Assembly: GCA_033558025.1 (NCBI GenBank)
Contig: JAUCEF010000016.1
Span: 2,790,001-2,854,000 of the forward strand
Direction: 5' to 3'
Source of the DNA: Phytophthora sp. 'mugwort'
Taxonomy: Eukaryota > Oomycota > Peronosporomycetes > Peronosporales > Peronosporaceae
DNA: 64,000 nucleotides
The notes under the pieces were generated by a model, which saw only the letters and a program-made list of their open reading frames with translations, had not been told where the DNA came from and did no database searches. Position 1 is the stretch's first letter. The number at the start of each line of letters is the position of its first letter. The position numbers were made by a program, and so were the translations under genes. This document shows, piece after piece, positions 30,401-42,400 of the stretch.

Positions 30401-33400
30401 TCCGTCACTTCCGTCACTTCCGTCGTCTCCTCAGGCTTCACGTCGGTCGTCTCGACCGTCTCGGTGGTCTCTTCCGTCACCTCGGTGGTCTCCTCCTCGG
30501 TCGTGCCGGCGGTCGGCTTGCGCTTCGGCTTGCGGTGCTTCTTCGACTTGGGCTTCTTGCCCTCCGTCACGTCCGTCTCCTCCACGGTCTCCTCCACGAT
30601 CTCGGTCGTCTCCGTCGTTTCGACCGTCACCTCGCTCGTGGACGGCACCTCCGCGGTCGTCTCAGTGGTGGTCACCTCCGTCACTTCCGTCGTCTCCTCA
30701 GGCTTCACGTCGGTCGTCTCGACCGTCTCGGTGGTCTCTTCCGTCACCTCGGTGGTCTCCTCCTCGGTCGTGCCGGCGGTCGGCTTGCGCTTCGGCTTGC
30801 GGTGCTTCTTCGACTTGGGCTTCTTGTCCTCCGTCACGTCCGTCTCCTCCACGGTCTCCTCCACGATCTCGGTCGTCTCCGTCGTTTCGACCGTCACCTC
30901 GCTCGTAGACGGCACCTCCTCGGTCGTCTCAGTGGTGGTCACCTCCGTCACTTCCGTCGTCTCCTCAGGCTTCACGTCGGTCGTCTCGACCGTCTCGGTG
31001 GTCTCTTCCGTCACCTCGGTGGTCTCCTCCTCGGTCGTGCCGGCGGTCGGCTTGCGCTTCGGCTTGCGGTGCTTCTTCGACTTGGGCTTCTTGCCCTCCG
31101 TCACGTCCGTCTCCTCCACGGTCTCCTCCACGATCTCGGTCGTCTCCGTCGTTTCGACCGTCACCTCGCTCGTAGACGGCACCTCCTCGGTCGTCTCAGT
31201 GGTGGTCACCTCCGTCACTTCCGTCGTCTCCTCAGGCTTCACGTCGGTCGTCTCGACCGTCTCGGTGGTCTCTTCCGTCACCTCGGTGGTCTCCTCCTCG
31301 GTCGTGCCGGCGGTCGGCTTGCGCTTCGGCTTGCGGTGCTTCTTCGACTTGGGCTTCTTGCCCTCCGTCACGTCCGTCTCCTCCACGGTCTCCTCCACGA
31401 TCTCGGTCGTCTCCGTCGTTTCGACCGTCACCTCGCTCGTAGACGGCACCTCCTCGGTCGTCTCAGTGGTGGTCACCTCCGTCACTTCCGTCACTTCCGT
31501 CGTCTCCTCAGGCTTCACGTCGGTCGTCTCGACCGTCTCGGTGGTCTCTTCCGTCACCTCGGTGGTCTCCTCCTCGGTCGTGCCGGCGGTCGGCTTGCGC
31601 TTCGGCTTGCGGTGCTTCTTCGACTTGGGCTTCTTGCCCTCCGTCACGTCCGTCTCCTCCACGGTCTCCTCCACGATCTCGGTCGTCTCCGTCGTTTCGA
31701 CCGTCACCTCGCTCGTGGACGGCACCTCCTCGGTCGTCTCAGTGGTGGTCACCTCCGTCACTTCCGTCACTTCCGTCGTCTCCTCAGGCTTCACGTCGGT
31801 CGTCTCGACCGTCTCGGTAGTCTCTTCCGTCACCTCGGTGGTCTCCTCCTCGGTCGTGCCGGCGGTCGGCTTGCGCTTCGGCTTGCGGTGCTTCTTCGAC
31901 TTGGGCTTCTTGCCCTCCGTCACGTCCGTCTCCTCCACGGTCTCCTCCACGATCTCGGTCGTCTCCGTCGTTTCGACCGTCACCTCGCTCGTGGACGGCA
32001 CCTCCTCGGTCGTCTCAGTGGTGGTCACCTCCGTCACCTCCGTCACTTCCGTCGTCTCCTCAGGCTTCACGTCGGTCGTCTCGACCGTCTCGGTGGTCTC
32101 TTCCGTCACCTCGGTGGTCTCCTCCTCGGTCGTGCCGGCGGTCGGCTTGCGCTTCGGCTTGCGGTGCTTCTTCGACTTGGGCTTCTTGCCCTCCGTCACG
32201 TCCGTCTCCTCCACGGTCTCCTCCACGATCTCGGTCGTCTCCGTCGTTTCGACCGTCACCTCGCTCGTAGACGGCACCTCCTCGGTCGTCTCAGTGGTGG
32301 TCACCTCCGTCACCTCCGTCACTTCCGTCGTCTCCTCAGGCTTCACGTCGGTCGTCTCGACCGTCTCGGTGGTCTCTTCCGTCACCTCGGTGGTCTCCTC
32401 CTCGGTCGTGCCGGCGGTCGGCTTGCGCTTCGGCTTGCGGTGCTTCTTCGACTTGGGCTTCTTGTCCTCCGTCACGTCCGTCTCCTCCACGGTCTCCTCC
32501 ACGATCTCGGTTGTCTCCGTCGTTTCGACCGTCACCTCGCTCGTAGACGGCACCTCCTCGGTCGTCTCAGTGGTGGTCACCTCCGTCACTTCCGTCGTCT
32601 CCTCAGGCTTCACGTCGGTCGTCTCGACCGTCTCGGTGGTCTCTTCCGTCACCTCGGTGGTCTCCTCCTCGGTCGTGCCGGCGGTCGGCTTGCGCTTCGG
32701 CTTGCGGTGCTTCTTCGACTTGGGCTTCTTGCCCTCCGTCACGTCCGTCTCCTCCACGGTCTCCTCCACGATCTCGGTCGTCTCCGTCGTTTCGACCGTC
32801 ACCTCGCTCGTAGACGGCACCTCCTCGGTCGTCTCAGTGGTGGTCACCTCCGTCACCTCCGTCACTTCCGTCGTCTCCTCAGGCTTCACGTCGGTCGTCT
32901 CGACCGTCTCGGTGGTCTCTTCCGTCACCTCGGTGGTCTCCTCCTCGGTCGTGCCGGCGGTCGGCTTGCGCTTCGGCTTGCGGTGCTTCTTCGACTTGGG
33001 CTTCTTGCCCTCCGTCACGTCCGTCTCCTCCACGGTCTCCTCCACGATCTCGGTTGTCTCCGTCGTTTCGACCGTCACCTCGCTCGTGGACGGCACCTCC
33101 TCGGTCGTCTCAGTGGTGGTCACCTCCGTCACCTCCGTCACTTCCGTCGTCTCCTCAGGCTTCACGTCGGTCGTCTCGACCGTCTCGGTGGTCTCTTCCG
33201 TCACCTCGGTGGTCTCCTCCTCGGTCGTGCCGGCGGTCGGCTTGCGCTTCGGCTTGCGGTGCTTCTTCGACTTGGGCTTCTTGTCCTCCGTCACGTCCGT
33301 CTCCTCCACGGTCTCCTCCACGATCTCGGTTGTCTCCGTCGTTTCGACCGTCACCTCGCTCGTAGACGGCACCTCCTCGGTCGTCTCAGTGGTGGTCACC

Positions 33401-36400
33401 TCCGTCACCTCCGTCACTTCCGTCGTCTCCTCAGGCTTCACGTCGGTCTTCTCGACCGTCTCGGTGGTCTCTTCCGTCACCTCGGTGGTCTCCTCCTCGG
33501 TCGTGCCGGCGGTCGGCTTGCGCTTCGGCTTGCGGTGCTTCTTCGACTTGGGCTTCTTGCCCTCCGTCACGTCCGTCTCCTCCACGGTCTCCTCCACGAT
33601 CTCGGTTGTCTCCGTCGTTTCGACCGTCACCTCGCTCGTAGACGGCACCTCCTCGGTCGTCTCAGTGGTGGTCACCTCCGTCACCTCCGTCACTTCCGTC
33701 GTCTCCTCAGGCTTCACGTCGGTCGTCTCGACCGTCTCGGTGGTCTCTTCCGTCACCTCGGTGGTCTCCTCCTCGGTCGTGCCGGCGGTCGGCTTGCGCT
33801 TCGGCTTGCGGTGCTTCTTCGACTTGGGCTTCTTGCCCTCCGTCACGTCCGTCTCCTCCACGGTCTCCTCCACGATCTCGGTCGTCTCCGTCGTTTCGAC
33901 CGTCACCTCGCTCGTGGACGGCACCTCCTCGGTCGTCTCAGTGGTGGTCACCTCCGTCACCTCCGTCACTTCCGTCGTCTCCTCAGGCTTCACGTCGGTC
34001 GTCTCGACCGTCTCGGTGGTCCCTTCCGTCACCTCGGTGGTCTCCTCCTCGGTCGTGCCGGCGGTCGGCTTGCGCTTCGGCTTGCGGTGCTTCTTCGACT
34101 TGGGCTTCTTGTCCTCCGTCACGTCCGTCTCCTCCACGGTCTCCTCCACGATCTCGGTTGTCTCCGTCGTTTCGACCGTCACCTCGCTCGTAGACGGCAC
34201 CTCCTCGGTCGTCTCAGTGGTGGTCACCTCCGTCACTTCCGTCGTCTCCTCAGGCTTCACGTCGGTCGTCTCGACCGTCTCGGTGGTCTCTTCCGTCACC
34301 TCGGTGGTCTCCTCCTCGGTCGTGCCGGCGGTCGGCTTGCGCTTCGGCTTGCGGTGCTTCTTCGACTTGGGCTTCTTGCCCTCCGTCACGTCCGTCTCCT
34401 CCACGGTCTCCTCCACGATCTCGGTCGTCTCCGTCGTTTCGACCGTCACCTCGCTCGTAGACGGCACCTCCTCGGTCGTCTCAGTGGTGGTCACCTCCGT
34501 CACTTCCGTCACTTCCGTCGTCTCCTCAGGCTTCACGTCGGTCTTCTCGACCGTCTCGGTGGTCTCTTCCGTCACCTCGGTGGTCTCCTCCTCGGTCGTG
34601 CCGGCGGTCGGCTTGCGCTTCGGCTTGCGGTGCTTCTTCGACTTGGGCTTCTTGCCCTCCGTCACGTCCGTCTCCTCCACGGTCTCCTCCACGATCTCGG
34701 TTGTCTCCGTCGTTTCGACCGTCACCTCGCTCGTGGACGGCACCTCCTCGGTCGTCTCAGTGGTGGTCACCTCCGTCACCTCCGTCACTTCCGTCGTCTC
34801 CTCAGGCTTCACGTCGGTCGTCTCGACCGTCTCGGTGGTCCCTTCCGTCACCTCGGTGGTCTCCTCCTCGGTCGTGCCGGCGGTCGGCTTGCGCTTCGGC
34901 TTGCGGTGCTTCTTCGACTTGGGCTTCTTGTCCTCCGTCACGTCCGTCTCCTCCACGGTCTCCTCCACGATCTCGGTCGTCTCCGTCGTTTCGACCGTCA
35001 CCTCGCTCGTAGACGGCACCTCCTCGGTCGTCTCAGTGGTGGTCACCTCCGTCACTTCCGTCACTTCCGTCGTCTCCTCAGGCTTCACGTCGGTCGTCTC
35101 GACCGTCTCGGTGGTCTCTTCCGTCACCTCGGTGGTCTCCTCCTCGGTCGTGCCGGCGGTCGGCTTGCGCTTCGGCTTGCGGTGCTTCTTCGACTTGGGC
35201 TTCTTGTCCTCCGTCACGTCCGTCTCCTCCACGGTCTCCTCCACGATCTCGGTTGTCTCCGTCGTTTCGACCGTCACCTCGCTCGTAGACGGCACCTCCT
35301 CGGTCGTCTCAGTGGTGGTCACCTCCGTCACCTCCGTCACTTCCGTCGTCTCCTCAGGCTTCACGTCGGTCGTCTCGACCGTCTCGGTGGTCTCTTCCGT
35401 CACCTCGGTGGTCTCCTCCTCGGTCGTGCCGGCGGTCGGCTTGCGCTTCGGCTTGCGGTGCTTCTTCGACTTGGGCTTCTTGCCCTCCGTCACGTCCGTC
35501 TCCTCCACGGTCTCCTCCACGATCTCGGTCGTCTCCGTCGTTTCGACCGTCACCTCGCTCGTAGACGGCACCTCCTCGGTCGTCTCAGTGGTGGTCACCT
35601 CCGTCACCTCCGTCACTTCCGTCGTCTCCTCAGGCTTCACGTCGGTCGTCTCGACCGTCTCGGTGGTCTCTTCCGTCACCTCGGTGGTCTCCTCCTCGGT
35701 CGTGCCGGCGGTCGGCTTGCGCTTCGGCTTGCGGTGCTTCTTCGACTTGGGCTTCTTGCCCTCCGTCACGTCCGTCTCCTCCACGGTCTCCTCCACGATC
35801 TCGGTTGTCTCCGTCGTTTCGACCGTCACCTCGCTCGTGGACGGCACCTCCTCGGTCGTCTCAGTGGTGGTCACCTCCGTCACCTCCGTCACTTCCGTCG
35901 TCTCCTCAGGCTTCACGTCGGTCGTCTCGACCGTCTCGGTGGTCCCTTCCGTCACCTCGGTGGTCTCCTCCTCGGTCGTGCCGGCGGTCGGCTTGCGCTT
36001 CGGCTTGCGGTGCTTCTTCGACTTGGGCTTCTTGTCCTCCGTCACGTCCGTCTCCTCCACGGTCTCCTCCACGATCTCGGTCGTCTCCGTCGTTTCGACC
36101 GTCACCTCGCTCGTAGACGGCACCTCCTCGGTCGTCTCAGTGGTGGTCACCTCCGTCACCTCCGTCACTTCCGTCGTCTCCTCAGGCTTCACGTCGGTCT
36201 TCTCGACCGTCTCGGTGGTCTCTTCCGTCACCTCGGTGGTCTCCTCCTCGGTCGTGCCGGCGGTCGGCTTGCGCTTCGGCTTGCGGTGCTTCTTCGACTT
36301 GGGCTTCTTGCCCTCCGTCACGTCCGTCTCCTCCACGGTCTCCTCCACGATCTCGGTTGTCTCCGTCGTTTCGACCGTCACCTCGCTCGTGGACGGCACC

Positions 36401-39400
36401 TCCTCGGTCGTCTCAGTGGTGGTCACCTCCGTCACTTCCGTCGTCTCCTCAGGCTTCACGTCGGTCGTCTCGACCGTCTCGGTGGTCTCTTCCGTCACCT
36501 CGGTGGTCTCCTCCTCGGTCGTGCCGGCGGTCGGCTTGCGCTTCGGCTTGCGGTGCTTCTTCGACTTGGGCTTCTTGCCCTCCGTCACGTCCGTCTCCTC
36601 CACGGTCTCCTCCACGATCTCGGTTGTCTCCGTCGTTTCGACCGTCACCTCGCTCGTGGACGGCACCTCCTCGGTCGTCTCAGTGGTGGTCACCTCCGTC
36701 ACTTCCGTCGTCTCCTCAGGCTTCAGGTCGGTCTTCTCGACCGTCTCGGTGGTCTCTTCCGTCACCTCGGTGGTCTCCTCCTCGGTCGTGCCGGCGGTCG
36801 GCTTGCGCTTCGGCTTGCGGTGCTTCTTCGACTTGGGCTTCTTGCCCTCCGTCACGTCCGTCTCCTCCACGGTCTCCTCCACGATCTCGGTCGTCTCCGT
36901 CGTTTCGACCGTCACCTCGCTCGTAGACGGCACCTCCTCGGTCGTCTCAGTGGTGGTCACCTCCGTCACCTCCGTCACTTCCGTCGTCTCCTCAGGCTTC
37001 ACGTCGGTCGTCTCGACCGTCTCGGTGGTCTCTTCCGTCACCTCGGTGGTCTCCTCCTCGGTCGTGCCGGCGGTCGGCTTGCGCTTCGGCTTGCGGTGCT
37101 TCTTCGACTTGGGCTTCTTGCCCTCCGTCACGTCCGTCTCCTCCACGGTCTCCTCCACGATCTCGGTCGTCTCCGTCGTTTCGACCGTCACCTCGCTCGT
37201 AGACGGCACCTCCTCGGTCGTCTCAGTGGTGGTCACCTCCGTCACCTCCGTCACTTCCGTCGTCTCCTCAGGCTTCACGTCGGTCGTCTCGACCGTCTCG
37301 GTGGTCTCTTCCGTCACCTCGGTGGTCTCCTCCTCGGTCGTGCCGGCGGTCGGCTTGCGCTTCGGCTTGCGGTGCTTCTTCGACTTGGGCTTCTTGCCCT
37401 CCGTCACGTCCGTCTCCTCCACGGTCTCCTCCACGATCTCGGTCGTCTCCGTCGTTTCGACCGTCACCTCGCTCGTGGACGGCACCTCCTCGGTCGTCTC
37501 AGTGGTGGTCACCTCCGTCACTTCCGTCGTCTCCTCAGGCTTCACGTCGGTCGTCTCGACCGTCTCGGTGGTCTCTTCCGTCACCTCGGTGGTCTCCTCC
37601 TCGGTCGTGCCGGCGGTCGGCTTGCGCTTCGGCTTGCGGTGCTTCTTCGACTTGGGCTTCTTGTCCTCCGTCACGTCCGTCTCCTCCACGGTCTCCTCCA
37701 CGATCTCGGTTGTCTCCGTCGTTTCGACCGTCACCTCGCTCGTAGACGGCACCTCCTCGGTCGTCTCAGTGGTGGTCACCTCCGTCACCTCCGTCACTTC
37801 CGTCGTCTCCTCAGGCTTCACGTCGGTCGTCTCGACCGTCTCGGTGGTCTCTTCCGTCACCTCGGTGGTCTCCTCCTCGGTCGTGCCGGCGGTCGGCTTG
37901 CGCTTCGGCTTGCGGTGCTTCTTCGACTTGGGCTTCTTGTCCTCCGTCACGTCCGTCTCCTCCACGGTCTCCTCCACGATCTCGGTTGTCTCCGTCGTTT
38001 CGACCGTCACCTCGCTCGTAGACGGCACCTCCTCGGTCGTCTCAGTGGTGGTCACCTCCGTCACTTCCGTCGTCTCCTCAGGCTTCACGTCGGTCGTCTC
38101 GACCGTCTCGGTGGTCTCTTCCGTCACCTCGGTGGTCTCCTCCTCGGTCGTGCCGGCGGTCGGCTTGCGCTTCGGCTTGCGGTGCTTCTTCGACTTGGGC
38201 TTCTTGCCCTCCGTCACGTCCGTCTCCTCCACGATCTCGGTTGTCTCCGTCGTTTCGACCGTCACCTCGCTCGTGGACGGCACCTCCTCGGTCGTCTCAG
38301 TGGTGGTCACCTCCGTCACTTCCGTCGTCTCCTCAGGCTTCACGTCGGTCGTCTCGACCGTCTCGGTGGTCTCTTCCGTCACCTCGGTGGTCTCCTCCTC
38401 GGTCGTGCCGGCGGTCGGCTTGCGCTTCGGCTTGCGGTGCTTCTTCGACTTGGGCTTCTTGTCCTCCGTCACGTCCGTCTCCTCCACGGTCTCCTCCACG
38501 ATCTCGGTTGTCTCCGTCGTTTCGACCGTCACCTCGCTCGTAGACGGCACCTCCTCGGTCGTCTCAGTGGTGGTCACCTCCGTCACCTCCGTCACTTCCG
38601 TCGTCTCCTCAGGCTTCACGTCGGTCTTCTCGACCGTCTCGGTGGTCTCTTCCGTCACCTCGGTGGTCTCCTCCTCGGTCGTGCCGGCGGTCGGCTTGCG
38701 CTTCGGCTTGCGGTGCTTCTTCGACTTGGGCTTCTTGCCCTCCGTCACGTCCGTCTCCTCCACGGTCTCCTCCACGATCTCGGTCGTCTCCGTCGTTTCG
38801 ACCGTCACCTCGCTCGTGGACGGCACCTCCTCGGTCGTCTCAGTGGTGGTCACCTCCGTCACTTCCGTCGTCTCCTCAGGCTTCACGTCGGTCGTCTCGA
38901 CCGTCTCGGTGGTCTCTTCCGTCACCTCGGTGGTCTCCTCCTCGGTCGTGCCGGCGGTCGGCTTGCGCTTCGGCTTGCGGTGCTTCTTCGACTTGGGCTT
39001 CTTGCCCTCCGTCACGTCCGTCTCCTCCACGGTCTCCTCCACGATCTCGGTTGTCTCCGTCGTTTCGACCGTCACCTCGCTCGTGGACGGCACCTCCTCG
39101 GTCGTCTCAGTGGTGGTCACCTCCGTCACTTCCGTCGTCTCCTCAGGCTTCACGTCGGTCGTCTCGACCGTCTCGGTGGTCTCTTCCGTCACCTCGGTGG
39201 TCTCCTCCTCGGTCGTGCCGGCGGTCGGCTTGCGCTTCGGCTTGCGGTGCTTCTTCGACTTGGGCTTCTTGCCCTCCGTCACGTCCGTCTCCTCCACGGT
39301 CTCCTCCACGATCTCGGTCGTCTCCGTCGTTTCGACCGTCACCTCGCTCGTGGACGGCACCTCCTCGGTCGTCTCAGTGGTGGTCACCTCCGTCACTTCC

Positions 39401-42400
39401 GTCGTCTCCTCAGGCTTCACGTCGGTCGTCTCGACCGTCTCGGTGGTCTCTTCCGTCACCTCGGTGGTCTCCTCCTCGGTCGTGCCGGCGGTCGGCTTGC
39501 GCTTCGGCTTGCGGTGCTTCTTCGACTTGGGCTTCTTGTCCTCCGTCACGTCCGTCTCCTCCACGGTCTCCTCCACGATCTCGGTCGTCTCCGTCGTTTC
39601 GACCGTCACCTCGCTCGTAGACGGCACCTCCTCGGTCGTCTCAGTGGTGGTCACCTCCGTCACTTCCGTCACTTCCGTCGTCTCCTCAGGCTTCACGTCG
39701 GTCGTCTCGACCGTCTCGGTGGTCTCTTCCGTCACCTCGGTGGTCTCCTCCTCGGTCGTGCCGGCGGTCGGCTTGCGCTTCGGCTTGCGGTGCTTCTTCG
39801 ACTTGGGCTTCTTGTCCTCCGTCACGTCCGTCTCCTCCACGGTCTCCTCCACGATCTCGGTTGTCTCCGTCGTTTCGACCGTCACCTCGCTCGTAGACGG
39901 CACCTCCTCGGTCGTCTCAGTGGTGGTCACCTCCGTCACCTCCGTCACTTCCGTCGTCTCCTCAGGCTTCACGTCGGTCTTCTCGACCGTCTCGGTGGTC
40001 TCTTCCGTCACCTCGGTGGTCTCCTCCTCGGTCGTGCCGGCGGTCGGCTTGCGCTTCGGCTTGCGGTGCTTCTTCGACTTGGGCTTCTTGTCCTCCGTCA
40101 CGTCCGTCTCCTCCACGGTCTCCTCCACGATCTCGGTTGTCTCCGTCGTTTCGACCGTCACCTCGCTCGTAGACGGCACCTCCTCGGTCGTCTCAGTGGT
40201 GGTCACCTCCGTCACCTCCGTCACTTCCGTCGTCTCCTCAGGTTTCACGTCGGTCGTCTCGACCGTCTCGGTGGTCTCTTCCGTCACCTCGGTGGTCTCC
40301 TCCTCGGTCGTGCCGGCGGTCGGCTTGCGGTGCTTCTTCGACTTGGGCTTCTTGTCCTCCGTCACGTCCGTCTCCTCCACGGTCTCCTCCACGATCTCGG
40401 TTGTCTCCGTCGTTTCGACCGTCACCTCGCTCGTAGACGGCACCTCCTCGGTCGTCTCAGTGGTGGTCACCTCCGTCACTTCCGTCGTCTCCTCAGGCTT
40501 CACGTCGGTCTTCTCGACCGTCTCGGTGGTCTCTTCCGTCACCTCGGTGGTCTCCTCCTCGGTCGTGCCGGCGGTCGGCTTGCGCTTCGGCTTGCGGTGC
40601 TTCTTCGACTTGGGCTTCTTGCCCTCCGTCACGTCCGTCTCCTCCACGGTCTCCTCCACGATCTCGGTCGTCTCCGTCGTTTCGACCGTCACCTCGCTCG
40701 TAGACGGCACCTCCTCGGTCGTCTCAGTGGTGGTCACCTCCGTCACCTCCGTCACTTCCGTCGTCTCCTCAGGCTTCACGTCGGTCGTCTCGACCGTCTC
40801 GGTGGTCTCTTCCGTCACCTCGGTGGTCTCCTCCTCGGTCGTGCCGGCGGTCGGCTTGCGCTTCGGCTTGCGGTGCTTCTTCGACTTGGGCTTCTTGCCC
40901 TCCGTCACGTCCGTCTCCTCCACGGTCTCCTCCACGATCTCGGTCGTCTCCGTCGTTTCGACCGTCACCTCGCTCGTAGACGGCACCTCCTCGGTCGTCT
41001 CAGTGGTGGTCACCTCCGTCACTTCCGTCGTCTCCTCAGGCTTCAGGTCGGTCTTCTCGACCGTCTCGGTGGTCTCTTCCGTCACCTCGGTGGTCTCCTC
41101 CTCGGTCGTGCCGGCGGTCGGCTTGCGCTTCGGCTTGCGGTGCTTCTTCGACTTGGGCTTCTTGCCCTCCGTCACGTCCGTCTCCTCCACGGTCTCCTCC
41201 ACGATCTCGGTCGTCTCCGTCGTTTCGACCGTCACCTCGCTCGTAGACGGCACCTCCTCGGTCGTCTCAGTGGTGGTCACCTCCGTCACCTCCGTCACTT
41301 CCGTCGTCTCCTCAGGCTTCACGTCGGTCTTCTCGACCGTCTCGGTGGTCTCTTCCGTCACCTCGGTGGTCTCCTCCTCGGTCGTGCCGGCGGTCGGCTT
41401 GCGCTTCGGCTTGCGGTGCTTCTTCGACTTGGGCTTCTTGCCCTCCGTCACGTCCGTCTCCTCCACGGTCTCCTCCACGATCTCGGTCGTCTCCGTCGTT
41501 TCGACCGTCACCTCGCTCGTAGACGGCACCTCCTCGGTCGTCTCAGTGGTGGTCACCTCCGTCACCTCCGTCACTTCCGTCGTCTCCTCAGGCTTCACGT
41601 CGGTCGTCTCGACCGTCTCGGTGGTCTCTTCCGTCACCTCGGTGGTCTCCTCCTCGGTCGTGCCGGCGGTCGGCTTGCGCTTCGGCTTGCGGTGCTTCTT
41701 CGACTTGGGCTTCTTGCCCTCCGTCACGTCCGTCTCCTCCACGGTCTCCTCCACGATCTCGGTTGTCTCCGTCGTTTCGACCGTCACCTCGCTCGTGGAC
41801 GGCACCTCCTCGGTCGTCTCAGTGGTGGTCACCTCCGTCACTTCCGTCGTCTCCTCAGGCTTCAGGTCGGTCTTCTCGACCGTCTCGGTGGTCTCTTCCG
41901 TCACCTCGGTGGTCTCCTCCTCGGTCGTGCCGGCGGTCGGCTTGCGCTTCGGCTTGCGGTGCTTCTTCGACTTGGGCTTCTTGCCCTCCGTCACGTCCGT
42001 CTCCTCCACGGTCTCCTCCACGATCTCGGTCGTCTCCGTCGTTTCGACCGTCACCTCGCTCGTAGACGGCACCTCCTCGGTCGTCTCAGTGGTGGTCACC
42101 TCCGTCACCTCCGTCACTTCCGTCGTCTCCTCAGGCTTCACGTCGGTCGTCTCGACCGTCTCGGTAGTCTCTTCCGTCACCTCGGTGGTCTCCTCCTCGG
42201 TCGTGCCGGCGGTCGGCTTGCGCTTCGGCTTGCGGTGCTTCTTCGACTTGGGCTTCTTGCCCTCCGTCACGTCCGTCTCCTCCACGGTCTCCTCCACGAT
42301 CTCGGTCGTCTCCGTCGTTTCGACCGTCACCTCGCTCGTAGACGGCACCTCCTCGGTCGTCTCAGTGGTGGTCACCTCCGTCACCTCCGTCACTTCCGTC